This document shows, one piece after another, positions 10,679-24,589 of a stretch of 64,000 nucleotides of DNA. This stretch comes from Salminus brasiliensis (lineage: Eukaryota > Chordata > Actinopteri > Characiformes > Bryconidae). The DNA is taken from assembly GCF_030463535.1 (NCBI RefSeq), contig NC_132896.1, positions 16,845,709 to 16,909,708 on the forward strand, given 5' to 3'. Within the stretch, counting starts at the first letter, position 1; every line of letters begins with the position of its first letter. Below the pieces are notes generated by a model. It was not told the origin of the DNA, ran no database searches, and worked only from the letters and a program-made list of their open reading frames with translations. The position numbers and the translations under genes were made by a program.

Positions 10679-13600
10679 TTTCCAGTGAAGTCAGCACTTT
10701 GGAGCTCCACTGGACAGCGACGCTGATGCACTGACAATAATTCTATTCTATTCTACTCCATGACACATCACTAAGCCAGCTGAACTTGTAGCACCATTAG
10801 GCTTTAAAATTATTATCAATACTCATATACTGGTAAATACAGTGTGGTATGGCAAAGACTGCTTGTCATGTATCCATAACAGAATTTCGGACTGCTACAT
10901 GAATAGATGCAGATATGAACTGTATGTAGATTAAACGGAAGTGTAGCCGTGAGAAGAGACTGGACGTGTGAGGAATTTTTCTTGACAGTGTCACTCTGGC
11001 CTGTTAAAGAATGTCAAAGTGGGAATAAAGAAGATTCTCCAGTCTCAAGAGCCATAAAAGTTGCAGCGCTTCCTTTGAACGTGCCAGGAAAAACGAGCCT
11101 TTGATCTCACTGTCATATGCATGTGGCTCCTAATACAAGATAATGGGGCGATGCTGGTGCCAGATAACTAGTGTGAAGTGTGTGCGTGTGTTGCCTCTTA
11201 TCAATTAGGGGCTGAGCCGTTTAACAGGGTTAGCTTTGGTATGTGTTGCCACAAGGTCTCCACTGTGGCTGGACTGATCTCCTCCCCTGTCCTTCTCCCT
11301 CTTGCTCTGTCTCTTGATCTTTTACTTGCTCTGTTTTGCTGGCATACATTGTATGGAGGATAGGGCCCCGACTTCCTCCCGAATGACATAGTGTCCTCCC
11401 TGTTTGCTGACCATCTTGGAGGCTGCGTATCCTGGATTCATTAACCCGAGAACTTCCAAAGCTCCTTTGTCTAAAGGGTCCCTCTCTGTGTCCCGGGAGC
11501 CACAGGTGGAAGGAGCAGCCATTGTCATTCACCGCAGCTCATGCGCAAGTCTGCTCTTGATCCCTAGCTTTGAAATGGAGCACTGGAGGAAGAGAGAGGG
11601 CTGCTCTGCTCGGCCCACAGCTTCCCACACCGGTCCCTGACCGTTGACCTTGACGTGTGAAGTGTGAATCTGAATTCATGCATGTTCAGATTTTCCGCCC
11701 CAGTTCAGCCCTGCTTGAAGTGCTGTGAACATGAACACTCAATAGAGGGAGCTCTATGCCATTCAAAGCAGTTTGGCTGGGCCTGTCCTTGCTCTCGCAG
11801 CCTGGTGCCGGGCCAGGAGGCCAAGGGGCCATAAAATTCTCGCCCCATTATCACAGTCACATCACAGTCCTGCGCCGGGAGGGGACAAGAGAGAAGAGAA
11901 GAGGAAGAAGGAGGGGGGCACATGCTGACACCCTCTGCCTAGCGCGAACACAGCTAGGGCAGGCTGGCTCACTTCACAGCAAGGGAAGAGATGTGGTGCA
12001 CAGAAGCTCTCTTACACGTTTAAGTCTTTACACATTTGAGCCATTACACATTTAAGAATGCATCTTTCACTACATTCCTAGTGATGACCTTGATACATGT
12101 TAAATATCACCTGTTTAACCCTTTAAACTCTCCCATTCTTCGCTCTCTTAACTGCATATTACATTACACTATAAAAAATTATGAATGTAAATTATATTTT
12201 TTAATATGAATATCCTTCTTAAATATGAATGATTAAATCTCTATATAAAGGATGTACCCATTTCCAGTCAAAAAACATGTATTAAACATCTCAATAAAAA
12301 CTATTTTATTTTTAAGTGGATTATGCTTGATGTTGGCAGAATAACAAGCTCAGGTGGGTTAATTGACACCATATTGTATACATTATCACATCAACATTTG
12401 ATTGACTGTTAATGACCTTGATATACAATTTTACAATAATATACAGCATAATGAAAATGTTCTAGGCATAGCAATAAAATCCAATGCTTTCTCATGGCCG
12501 CAATAAAATCAGCAGAAATTTTTGCAGGTTTAAGTATTTATTGCTTTAACAGTTAATAACTGAGAAGTTATATAACCACAATTTTAATTCACACAAAATT
12601 GTTCTTGGTCTTTAACTTGCAGAAATTAATCCACAAAGCAGGACCTATTGTCTTAAAGGGGTTGGGGAAAGCATTAAAAAACAGCAAGCCGCTGGCAGCT
12701 GGTGTCCTCCTATCTTCACATGTACAGCCAATAAATCAATATCAAATCTTAAGTGCAGGAAGCCAGATGGCCTTCCTCCAGACCCAGCTCAGAGCTCTCT
12801 CAGAGCCAGCATGGCTACTGTAAGCCAGGCCCACTGAGAGAGAGCCCTTTGAAGGCTTACACATTCAACAAGGAGGCCATGAATGACTAAAGGGAACAAA
12901 TAAGCTGTTACGACTCAGGTCAAATCAGTGTTTGTGTTTCTCCCAACATCAAAGGCCTGCGACTGTTTGATATGCAGCCCCCACACCTTGATCCAGAGCT
13001 GGGACAGGTAAAGGGGTGGAGCAGTCCATTGAGAGAAAGAGGAGGAGGGTTTGTGAGTTTTCTCTCTTAGCTCTTGCCATAGGGCGCTTGACTCAGACAA
13101 AGAATTTTTTGGTGCCTCCAACTCCCTACAGAGCAATCAGGCCCTCACACCTTCCTATGTCTGAGGATGTAGACTATGTTGGGATTCTGATGATGGTTGG
13201 CACCCTCCATGTCTCCAAAGGTTAGAGCACACTGACCCAAAACGTGATCAAAGATTGGGTTGATGTACCAAACTCGTGTGTTACTCTAAAACAGGGCTGG
13301 TGCGGGTAACTCTTTATTGTAATGGTCCTCTGCAGAAACTTTATAGATGATCAACCTTTTCAATCTAACTAACATTCATTTAAATATCTATTAAATTCTA
13401 CTGGAATGTAATAGATTCTATTAAACCTAAGCCTAAATCTAACATCAGCTTCAACCAAAAACCTAAACCTATTCCCATAATTAACCATAACCATTTTCTT
13501 GTTAAGAATTAGATCATTTGTTAATAGTTTGGCATCTATAGACAATCTATAGGGGTCTTTCAACGTATTTTAGCAATACAATTAATTTCAGAAAATTATT

Positions 13601-16384
13601 TAGCAAAAACCTGGTTATTTATATAATACGTATATTTATATCACGTTTATTTATATGTACATTATTTGATCTTTTTGGCGCTCAGTCCATTATAAACAAA
13701 AAAGAAGGCACCCCTGCCCTAGAATGTTTTTTTTTTCTAGAGTTCTCTTATTCACACTGTTCTAGCATACTCTCCCTCCCATTCATACCAGTTAGTTTGG
13801 CTTGTCAGCTCTTAGTCTAGAACTTCTAACATTCAACTATTGGGGTTGGTTGGTTGGTTTGGGTCATTTTGAGTGATTTTGGATTCTTATGTATTTCCAA
13901 TAATGCCATGATCATAACCACTGTTATTATACCCTGAATTCTATTTATCTTATCTTCCTCACCTTTGCCCATGCAAAAGAATTTATCAAGCATGTTGGAA
14001 AGGTATGGGACGCTCTTCATCAGTGTAGCACAAACAGGGTCACAGTTTCAAACACAACCCAACAAACCCATCTCGGTTTCTGTGTGGGCCAGGGCTTTAG
14101 GTTAAACAGTAGTTTCACTGAATGGCTGTTCGCAGGTCGGTGTGAAATGCCAGTGCTGTGGCGAGGTGTGACCGGGAAGAAGCAGGTCTCAGGCTCCTTT
14201 GTGCTGCTCCCGGGCTGAATGCGCGGTCCCCATTGTTCCGGGCTGACCGTCCGGCCCCTCAGACTCTCTCTTGCGCTGCTTTGTCTTGAGCCACGTGACC
14301 ACTTCCTTCAGCCAGGTCAGGGCAAGGTCGCGACTTTGGAAAGCTGCCTCTCACTGTCTGGCTGTCCAGGAAAATAAGAACTAAAATGCACATGATTTGT
14401 TGGTCTGACCCTGAGATTTGCTTGAGAGCACCTCCACTTGTGTCAGGAGAATATTTCAAAACAGAAAGGAAAACAATCAAACACTAGCTTTGCCACACAA
14501 TCTGTGAGAAATGACAGTGACAGTTGACTCGTGTTTAATGACATATTAATTAAATCGCTCTAAGAGGCATCGGAGTGCTAGCGAGAGCACTCAGATTTAC
14601 TGCATTGAGTTAACCTCCCAGTTAACCTTAATGGGGTCAGCTATTTAGTTGTAAAGACACAGGGCAGTCTGACCTCTTCCCCCCGTCCTGAGGGAAAGGC
14701 TGTCTCGCCGGGCTGTGTAGAATGAAGCCCCCGCTCTCTTGATAAGAAGAAAAAAAAAAAGAAAAAGAAAGGCCAATATGCCATCAGGCATGGTGTTTGC
14801 AGGCCAGGTCGGCCCAGTACTGCAAAAGGAGTACTGAGTGGAGAAAGAGAAGAGAGATACTGCCTGATAAAGATCATCATGGACCTTTGATCCTTGAGGA
14901 ACTGATAAGATGTTACACAGTGACATGCTGAGTGGACAAGCAGGGCGACATGGCAGGTACAAACAAGCATGCATAAGGCCAGAGGTGGAGATGGCTTGGA
15001 GCAGACACAAATAGCCGCATAAGAGGAAAGGCTGGTGGGCGGCTGGCTAATTTGCCAGAATGGAGTGAAAAGTAAATTACAGGCTTAACTTTTCCTAGGC
15101 AATATTACTTCAGGCAAATGGCATATGTAGCAATCCTAGTATGGGTAAATTCCATGGCAAAAAATACAGAGCTCACATTGTTAGTGCTTGCTTAATAATA
15201 AAAGAGCAGCTTAATCCATGCTTTTGCAAACAGAATGGAATCCACATGGGTGGTCATGTGACATTTTTAATGTCAGGTTACACAGATATTCAGATTGAAT
15301 GCTGAATTAAGTCCATTGAGACAAACACAGAGTAAGAGACATTTGACTTCAGTCATTTTTGTCATATCTATGATTCCACACTGTTTAAATGACACTCAAA
15401 TGTCACAATAAAGCTGGTCGGGGGAGGGCCGTGTCTGAGCACTCCCCAGGCACTGATTTAGGGCCTGCATGTGGAGGCCAGACAGGACCTAAAGTCGGGG
15501 GTGCGAGCGATGCTCTGAAACAGATGCCTGGCTGTCTGGCCCGTGGAGGAGGGGGGCTGGACTGAATGGGAAAAGAGGAACGGCCCACCGAGTTAATGTG
15601 CCTCCACGGGGCCTCCTAGCAACAGAGCAGCAATAGAGCTCTATTCAGTGCACCTGCAGCCAGGTCCACACGTGTGTGGGTGTGGGGACTCATAGAGGTC
15701 TAGTGGTGTGCCTATGCTCGTAACTTTAATTTCTTTAGAATGCAAGTTATCTGCACCAAGAGAAAGTCATGGAAAGAGGGCATGCCATCAGAGATAATGG
15801 AAGATCATGACTGGTTTAAAGCTTTTAAAAATTATAGGCCTCATTTTTCTAAAAATGTGACTCTAAACTCTAAGATTCTCCTCCATGTCCATACTTTAAT
15901 GACATCAATACCATGTGGACATAAAGGGCAAGATACCTTGAGGCCATTAGGTTCAAATGTGTGTATTTGAGAGGAAATTGTGCAATGTACAGTCTATACA
16001 GTTTGAGGTTCCCAGCAAAATGATATATCACCTGAAATCAGCAGAATATCATCAGGCAGCTGATATGATTGCTCGTCATTCTTATATAGCTGATACATCA
16101 ATAGGAATGTTTGATAGGAGGCCACTGCTAGGTGTGCATTAATATGGTTCTAGCCAAAAGGTCAAACTGAGGGAACATACCGGGCACTTGTGAGCACCCC
16201 TATGAACACAATTATTGGAAATGGGATATCATTCAGACTCATGGTCGTCACAGGCATGAACAAATGAGGACTGCAAGTGTAGCAGTTAGGACACATATTA
16301 AGATTAGTAAGCTGAGCCTGTGGAAAAAGCCTTTACAGCCCAAACACTCCCATTACAATGTATGTCAATCAATCCATTCATTCA
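10679..16384. other. Gene-free region with several GC-rich blocks
   Basis: No assembled gene is found. GC-richer, low-repeat blocks stand out at about 10930-12010, 12590-13220, 14050-14480 and 15400-15680 against AT-rich flanks such as 12040-12560 and 13320-13700. These blocks lack splice-bounded coding exons and do not look like known transposons. They could be conserved non-coding DNA or merely old unique sequence. Confidence 0.4.
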
Positions 16385-16935
16385 CCTATTTATTTATTCA
16401 TAAACTACATGTCCAATGTTTGCAGACACCCCTTATAATAATTGCATCCAGCTACATTCAGTGTATTTAGTCTAGTGCTTCTTGCTGAGACAGATGTGCA
16501 TACACACACACACACAGCTGGTCTAGTCCCTTCAGAGAACCACTACCAATACAATAGGACTTTCTGAGCCCATTGGCACCATGCCTAATGCCAGGTGTGG
16601 GCTAGAGGGAAATAAAGCCCTCTAGCATTGGGCTGTGGAGCAGTGAAACTGTGCTCTCTGGAATGATGGTGTTCCATCCAAAGCTTTTTGGATGATTCAG
16701 GGAGTTGGGAATGAGGTGGAGTGGTGATCATCCAACATTCTGACCCTACTTATGTTGCTGAGTGCAATCAAATTCTCAGAGCAATGCTTCAAAATCTAGT
16801 ACAAAGCCTTTTTCCTGGATAGTAGAGACAATTACTCCAACAAATGCTGGATAAACTCTTTTTTAATACCCTTCATTACGGAGGAAACATTGAAGGCGCA
16901 GGTGTCTCAATACTTTTGTCCATATAGGATGTAAA
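16385..16935. mobile_element. MITE of the 'tgtccaatgtttgcagacac' family, complete
   Basis: The left end 'catgtccaatgtttgcagac' and the right end 'tcaatacttttgtccatata' are imperfect inverted repeats. The body includes 'gccctctagcattgggctgt' and 'gtgatcatccaacattctga', shared with the copies at 6900-7150 and, in reverse, 39380-39700. No coding capacity. Confidence 0.65.
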
Positions 16936-17049
16936 CCTCACAGATTTGAAGTATGTTCTTAGATCATCTTGGCTTGCATGGACACTCTCATCAAAGAGTT
17001 CTATGTAGTACTAAGATGAGTTATTTGATAGGTAACAATAGTGGAGCCC

Positions 17050-17360
17050 TTGTGGCACTGTTTAGGACACTTTTTAAAGGTTCTTCAAAGAACCATATAC
17101 AGGAGGTTCTCTATCCCTTCAAGGACCTCTTTTTACAGGTTTATGTTCTATGACAAACCATACCTTTACTATATGTCGAAATTCCAAAAGATTCTGCTTA
17201 TCTCATTTACCAACATGGTTATTTAAGGAACCATCTACTGAAGGTTACTGGAGTGGTTGTTTAATAACAGTTATGAGAATAATTAATTACATTTTTAAAA
17301 AACAAAAATAGGTGGTAGGACGGTAGGAAGGGAATCCAAAGTGGTTCTTCTACAGCATCA
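17050..17360. repeat. GGTTCT/AGAACC-rich dispersed repeat
   Basis: Multiple 'ggttctt' and 'aagaacc' words in both orientations occur over about 300 bases. The same style of sequence recurs at 18895-19400, 26050-26420, 30900-31140 and 62085-62420. This is probably one old non-autonomous transposon family. Confidence 0.45.
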
Positions 17361-17854
17361 CTTCAATTTTAAATTCAATAGTTCAGAGAACCCCAAAATC
17401 TATCCAAACATCCCTCCATACAGATACCTCATTACATACAAGAGAATCGGTCATAAATCCCCTCTCTTAGGACACAATCAGCAAGATAAAGCTTGACCAG
17501 TGCTCCAATTAAAAGGATTAAGATGTTAGGATCTCCATTATCAGCTCTCTTCTACAGACATCAAAGAGCACATGGAGTGAGAGTGCAGCTGGCCTGCTGG
17601 TGTGAGTTTTTTCTCTCTCTCGCTGCTGTTTGTGTTGAGGATGTTTACTGATCCCAGCAAGGACAAACAGGCTTGTTCTTGTTTGGAAGGAGCCCTGCTC
17701 AAACAGACAAGCTTGTGAAGATGTTTCAGGCAGGATGTGCCTTGCTGTGGGCTCTGTGTGGTTACTGTCTTTATACACTAGCCTCAAACATTTCCATCCG
17801 CAGAGTTGAAATCACTAGACTGGCTATAAGGTACTTGGCTTTGAGCTGATATAT
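17361..17854. other. Gene-free spacer
   Basis: A moderately GC-rich block lies at 17520-17800. No exon or element is recognised. Confidence 0.35.
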
Positions 17855-18420
17855 TAACCCCTTAAGGCAGTAAGGCTTCTTAGACAGTAAGGTGTGTTAC
17901 TCAGTAACTACAGGGCTATTCTCTGGTAATAGAAGTTTGTAATAAGGGGGTTAAACATATCCTGTATCATGTTTTTAATGTCGCTGGGGTCATGCAAAAT
18001 AGCAACTTTGCAGGAGAATGAAAAAACTATAATAATAATAAAGCTTGGAGCATTTCTATTGGTCCATTCATCATGCCATTTTGACACAGTATAAAGAACA
18101 ACTGTCCAATATGCATTACATCAAAGAAAATGAAAACAGTGAAGATATGCTCTTACATATCATATCCATTTAAGCAGTGTAGCATAATGTAATTCAGTGT
18201 AATGTATATTTAAAATTTGCATATTGTTCTTTTACATTATAGATTGTTGGAATGATTCCCCATTGAAGGAAAACTGAGAATGACGGACTGTTTTTTAATC
18301 CCTGTTCTTTAAACACTAAAGTGTTTTATTCAGTAACTACAGGGACATCTGTACAGACTGGTGGGGCTATTTTTTGGTAATAGGACCTGCTGGTAGGCCA
18401 TAGGCTTTTTAAGAGGTTAA
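17855..18420. repeat. Copy of the TTAACCCCTTAA-type repeat
   Basis: Begins 'attaaccccttaaggcagta' and ends 'ggctttttaagaggttaa', with the internal phrase 'cagtaactacaggg' present twice (about 17900 and 18333). The two halves may be one element or two abutting ones. Confidence 0.45.
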
Positions 18421-18894
18421 TAAAAGCAGCACTTACCAAACATCGTGTCCTGCAAAAACACACCACAAGGTGTCACTCTCAAACACTTCTTTAGACTCAG
18501 CATCTGTTGGCAGCTGTGCAAATCTGCAATCCACACAGGTGTGCCATTACACAAGCCAACAGTTTGATAAAGCGCTTGGAAAAGGTTACAGTCTGTTAAT
18601 CATTCCACAGAGTGAAGACGTTTCTCTGGCAAACGCACCACACACCAAACACTAGCGTATATGTCAATAAGTGTGCTGTTGTGTACTGAAAAGGTCTGTA
18701 AATCAATAATGTTCTTAGGAAAAATGACAGAAATCAGTTTTGAGCTGGTTTTATAACATCCATTACCTGGAGCACTAGTCAATTCAGCACCAGATCCATA
18801 CTGGAACAACAATAATGTAATATTCAGTCATTTCAACTTACCAGATTTACCAGAACGGCCTTATACCACCCCTACAAGTAAAAGTGCTGTTACT

Positions 18895-19400
18895 CAAATG
18901 AATGAATTATGAATCTTTGAAAGAATGATTCTTTAAGAATCATTTTGTAAGTGAGTCAAATGTAAAGAATCTTTTTAAACAACCTCCATATAATGTAAAG
19001 TTTCTATATGACTACAGAGGTTTTCCCAAGAGTCATACATCCAAACCAAGAACCGATTATTAGCTTGTATTTTAAAGAGTGTAGCTGCCAAGAACAACTT
19101 GAATAAAATATGCTCTTCAAACTAAAGAACCAAAAAATACAGAACCAACTCTGATTCCCGAAAAACAATTCAGTGGGTCTTTAGAGAATCACCTTAGTAA
19201 ATGAGATGGATGAGTGTACAAAAGGGAGGAACTCATAAATTGGTGTAGAACTTTTACATCATGAAAAGGGTTTTAGGGCCTTTAGAAGGTTCTTCACACA
19301 TACAAATCTTTTTAATTAATGAATCTCGTTAATACTTTCGAATATGGTTCTAAAGGGACCAGAAATGTGGTTCTCTATAGAACTGCAGTCTAACTTATTT
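18895..19400. repeat. GGTTCT/AGAACC-rich dispersed repeat
   Basis: Clustered 'aagaatc', 'agaacc' and 'ggttct' words as at 17050. No coding capacity. Confidence 0.4.
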
Positions 19401-22400
19401 TACACTTAGCATCTATAACCACAGGAACTGAAGCTAACCTTTAAAAGAATGGGAAAAAATTAGAAACTTAATCTGCATTAAAAAATGGTGTCCTAATAAA
19501 TATACTAGAGTAGAAGTATCATCATTTAAATAGACTCAAAGTACAAAGCACACAAAAACTGAATTAAATACATAGACATTTTACAGATTTCTGGTACGTT
19601 TGAAGCATGCTGTCAAATCCTTTCCATTTTTGTGTTTTTATCCTATCATTTTATTTTTTATGTCAATATATCAGGATGTTTGGATCGACACAAATGTTCC
19701 AGAATGATATAAATAAGATCATTAAATTAGATTACATTAACTATCTAACATTAAAAGCTAAGAATGTGTTTCCTTTCTCCTGTAATTGTATTTTTGCTTG
19801 GAATCTATAGTGGTTGGATGGTTAAGCAATTTCAAGGTGGGTGGTGGGTTTAACAGAATGAACACGGGGAAGAGGAGTTTTAAATATGTATAAATACTTA
19901 TTTATCACAAGACATTAGTAATTAGATAAAAAAAAATTAAATTAGAAAAAAACAGACCACAGAATTAGAGTCTGATATTGGGTTTGCAACTCCATATTCC
20001 TGATGTTTCTATGGGGTACACTTTGCACACCAAAGGCACATCACATTATTAACAAAAAGAGATATTAATGGACATTTTATAAGTATTGGGAGTCTTTTTC
20101 AACTGGTGGTGGCATCCACATGCACCCTCTACAAAGACATACTGTTATTGTTACTGACAACTAAACTAAAAGAGGAAAAAAAAAAACTTGAACATGATTT
20201 ATTTAATCAGCAAATGTCATCTTCTGTGCTTGGCCACAGGAGTATAAATCACAATGGAACAAGCCTGAACAGAGTGGTTTTATGAGGCTGGGTGCTGGGG
20301 GGACTTCCCTTGCATCCTGCAGGGGGTTGGAAGCTGACACTGCTTGAGTGTCAAAGGCCTTTCAACTGGCAGAGACCCAAGCAATGTCTTATTACTTTAT
20401 TGGGCATCATTTAGAGAGCTTTCTTACACTCACTTCAAAGAAAGAACGGGAATTACAGAGAAGTATTCATCGAAACATCTGAAAGATTTATTATTTGATG
20501 TTCTGTTTAAGGACACGGTCAAGTTAGGATTGTTTCCCATTATAAGAGACACGATGAAGAAGATGCAGTAAAGCTCATTGCAATTAATTTGGCAATTAAA
20601 TGATTGACTCATAAAACAATTACACACACAAACTCGCAGAGAAAAGACAGTTAAGACACTTGACCATTGAACTTGCTTATTACTCTAATTGTGTGTTGCG
20701 TGAGTTTGTATGTGTCTGTGTGTGTGTTTGAAGTAACTTCCACAGAGTAAGGGTCTGTATTTTGTGATGGATCTTGTCATGCAGTTGTTGTTCACAGCCT
20801 AAACCTTTATTGTAAATCTGTTGATTTAACTCATTATTGGTTGAAAAAACCTGCATGAGGTGTACTTTGTTTGACTATGCACAAAAAAAGTAATTATGAA
20901 GACTGACTTTTTTTTGTATTTTGGTCTGGATACTTTGGAGATGATTATCTCATGCAAGACTTCCCATCCTCCCAAAAACATTTCCCATCTCAAGCAAAAA
21001 CTACTTTTTAATTTTATTAGTTTTATTTAGACATGGGAGCCATATGGGAGTCAACGTTCTTTATGGCACACATGCAAATCAATTCAAAATATAATTTTGA
21101 TTTTCTTTTAGCTTTATGTATTTTGCATGACTGGGTTGTTAGGTTGAGCTTGCCAGAGCCTGTCTAACATAACAAAGAAACAAATAAACAAAGTAAAAGA
21201 ATGTCCAGTGTTTATCACTGCTGCTCCAAAGGCTCAAATGATGTCACTTCCTCTTTGTGATGTCATTTAAAGCAGCAGTACTATATTGCTGCCTTCAAGT
21301 CCATCTTGTGAGCGATATTTGTATGTAGTAAAAAGTATCAGTGGCATGTACTTGTTTGTTTTTTTCACGTGTGGATAAGAGTTAACCATTGCAAACAGAC
21401 TGCAGTGCTGGTAAACAGCACATAACCAGTGTATACAGTTTTTCTATTGACATGCTCCCAACTCTGAAAGAGTTTCTTACTCTTAAATACGAGTTTGTGG
21501 TGGCGTTCATGTGCACTTATCTCATAAATACGACATGACTTGAAGGGAGAATATTTATAGACAAAACAAGTTGGTGTGACGGGGTGTCAAATTAAGGGAC
21601 ACACGCATATCATAAAATATTTACATTTAAATTACAATTACAACAATATACAAAACATTTTTATTTTTAATTAATACATCATATGTAAAGATAGGCACAC
21701 AGATAATGCTGAAAACAATAAAGCTTTGATAAAAAATAAGATTAAGTTTATATATTTAGATGCAAATGAAATGTTGGTAAATACAATCATGTAAAATGAA
21801 AAATGATCAACCATATCAACCACTAAAACTATTATTCAAAAATAAAATAAGCTGTATCAGATGACTCAGAATTACTCTTCCAACCAGACAATGGGCAGAA
21901 GACTTAACCTAACACAGATTTATGGACTGAGTTATGTAAGAATAATCACCACATACCCAGCAGTACTAACCTAAAACGCATCCATAGAGCACATTACACC
22001 ACATACAAGATGTTTATAATGGGATTCATAGTAATATGTACATACTGCACCACAAACACTGTAGATAACCATATCCACGCCAAGTGGCACTGCACACCAG
22101 TCAACCAGTTCTGGGAAAACATTGTTACTTTCCTTTCGAATGCCTTAACCAGCCCTATCCGGCCATCAAGTTATCAAATACCATGGTGAACAAGTACCAG
22201 AATCCAGTACCAGTACCATTCTGAACAAGTACCAGTATCATTCATGTTTGTATCCTATCGTTAGCAAAGAAGAGAAGCAAGCTGCAAATAGCGGGCAGTT
22301 AAAGGCAATGTTCTGTTGCTAATTAAATTACAATCACATATAAAGCATTAGACTCACAAACCAGGAGAAAAGACCATTGAACCCGTGTGTGTGTGGGTGT

Positions 22401-22684
22401 GTATGTATTCGGAAATTCTCCTCAACCTCACCTTAGGTCAGAACACTGCAACTCGAAATGTAAACAATAATTTCATTTTTGCATTTTTGTCAATAGTCGC
22501 CTGATACATACAACACTGTTTGCAAATGCAAATAATCAAAAGTAGAAAAACACAGCTCAGAACATGCATGTGTGCCTCAGTCTATGTAGAAGTCAGGCCT
22601 GTTTCTTTATGAAATATTACATCCAATAAATTATGAAATCCTGTACAGTACTATGCTCATACACAGATTCCATATTGACAGATG
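19401..22684. other. Gene-free AT-rich region
   Basis: No coding exon, RNA gene or named element is recognised. Short open frames here have no family resemblance. Confidence 0.4.
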
Positions 22685-22689
22685 GGCAG

Positions 22690-22757
22690 ATATATATATA
22701 CAGACAGACAGACAGACAGACAGATAGACAGACAGACTGATAGATAGATAGATAGAC

Positions 22758-22800
<43 letters not shown>

Positions 22801-22930
22801 CAAACAGACAGACCGACAGACAGACTGAGATAAATCGATAGACGGACAGACAGACAGACTGAGATAAATAGGTAGACGGACAGACAGACGGAAAGATAGA
22901 CAGACAGACAGACAGATAGACAGATAGATT
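22690..22930. repeat. Compound GATA/GACA tetranucleotide microsatellite
   Basis: Alternating runs of (GATA)n and (GACA)n, with interruptions, occupy about 240 bases. The antisense reading gives a spurious protein of ICLSVCLS repeats. GATA/GACA tracts are common, highly polymorphic repeats in fish. Confidence 0.9.
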
Positions 22931-23149
22931 ATAAAAATCTCCCTCTGTACAATGTACCTCATCCCCTCTGTCTGCTTTGTGCTTGTGCAGTCCGAGCCTC
23001 CATTCAGATTAATTATACTGTGGCCTGCATGGATGAGAACAAAAATCCATTTGAATCACAGAATCGTTTTGTTCGTTGAAAATGGCCGTTCAAAAGAGTC
23101 GGTTCTGAGCTGATTCGAACTTTTCATCACTAGTCCCTACCTGCACACG

Positions 23150-23400
23150 TTTCCTCCACGACGTCAGCGCCCGTGGGCTTCGCTCACCGAAACTGATAAT
23201 ATTTCGCGCGTTAAAAAGAACACACTGAGGAAAAAACGTACACAGGTGTCAGATTGAGCTGTAGCATCTTAATATGTCGTTGTTTTCGGATTTAAGTTAC
23301 TCCTAACTTATTAGAAGACCTTTTTTCACTTCACCTCTCCTGCGCTTTGTTGAAGGCTATTAGCCACTTCCGGAAAGCCCTCGCAGGTAAGGCTGGTTTC
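23150..23400 (+). promoter_or_regulatory. Candidate promoter with non-coding first exon
   Basis: The block is CpG-richer than its flanks. It holds an ACGTCA half-site at 23161-23166, a GCGCG cluster near 23205, and a strong double ETS site spanning 23365-23377 (CACTTCCGGAAAG). Nine bases later comes a near-ideal splice donor, GCAG|GTAAGG, with the exon edge at 23386. ETS sites beside a donor are typical of housekeeping-type promoters. The nearest downstream plus-strand gene is lnx2b, whose coding exon has an acceptor at about 31720, so this may be a distal first exon of it. No transcript evidence is available. Confidence 0.4.
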
Positions 23401-24589
23401 GGTGTTTGCTGGTTGAGCGGTGGCTCTCGCTACTCACCAAAACCCACCAAATCCTTTTAATATAGATGATATAAATTCAGAGAGAAGACTCAGGATAGTC
23501 CTTCAGTTTGGTCAGAAAAGACTTTGGTCAGGTTTAGAGCCACCGAGGGGGGCGTTTGTGGACGGTGGGCAGGTACACAGCGTGCTGAATTCAGGTGTCT
23601 GAGGTCTTTGTGTTGGTCGGACTAATATGGCGCTAATTGACGAAAATGAGACGCTGCCCGAATAAAATAACTCTGTTAAAGAGTTTTGGAGAAACAGTTT
23701 TACTATGTTGGGACTCTAGCAGCTTCTGTAGGCTGACACTAATAAATCATTTATAACCCCACACTCAAGTGTCAGGTCAATGACATGGAGAGTAGGGGCC
23801 CACGTCACTTCTAATACATGCCATCTGTCAATAATCTCCAACCTGTTGTATTTAGCAAGTGCTTAAGCATTGATAATATTATACTGTACATATTTAGTGA
23901 AATATCATTTTCAGGCACCACTTTGCTGCTGTTTTTTTTTGTTTTGTTTTGTTTTTTTGTTTTACTTTCTGTGTCTAGCTCGTTGTTATGTGTTGCGTAT
24001 TATAGGGGTTGATCTTGTTCCACCTGCAGTTCAATGTTTTTAACTGCTAATTTTCCTGCTTACGGGGTGGAATTTTAAATTATTATTTTTTTTGGTCACA
24101 GCCGCTGTAACTGAAACCATTTTTCCCCCAGATATGACCCTGTGTTTAAATTGTGCTCCTCAGCTGTCTGTATTAGGTTGTTGGTCTGGGATGGTCTAAA
24201 AATTGCTGTTCACAGGAACTTTATTGTAGATCACTGCTTGTGGTCACTTCATTTAGCCTCTGGCTGCTAACTGACAATCAAATATTGTGATCATTTAAAA
24301 AAACTGCAATCTTTTACTTACCACACAATATTTTTACTTCACCACTCCATTTACTTTAGCTTACTTTTCCATTTGCACAATTTTTCTAATCTAAGGTAAT
24401 TACAAAATGCGTGAAACAAACATTACAGGCCATTACAAACATTACCAGCTAATTCACTACATACATACAGTCATTAGATTTCTAGATTACAATCAACCAA
24501 ACATGAACAGCCCTTCAGTGTTAACAGTGTAAAATGCTGTCTGTGCAGAATGTACAGTTGTATGCGAAAAAGGGGCAGTTGGCCACATT

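Noticed and set aside
14645-15010. 109- and 121-codon minus-strand frames
   Set aside because: Two overlapping frames cross a T-rich run and give a low-complexity phenylalanine stretch. There is no domain and no splice support.
22657-22962. 101-codon frame of ICLSVCLS repeats
   Set aside because: It is the antisense reading of the GATA/GACA microsatellite.
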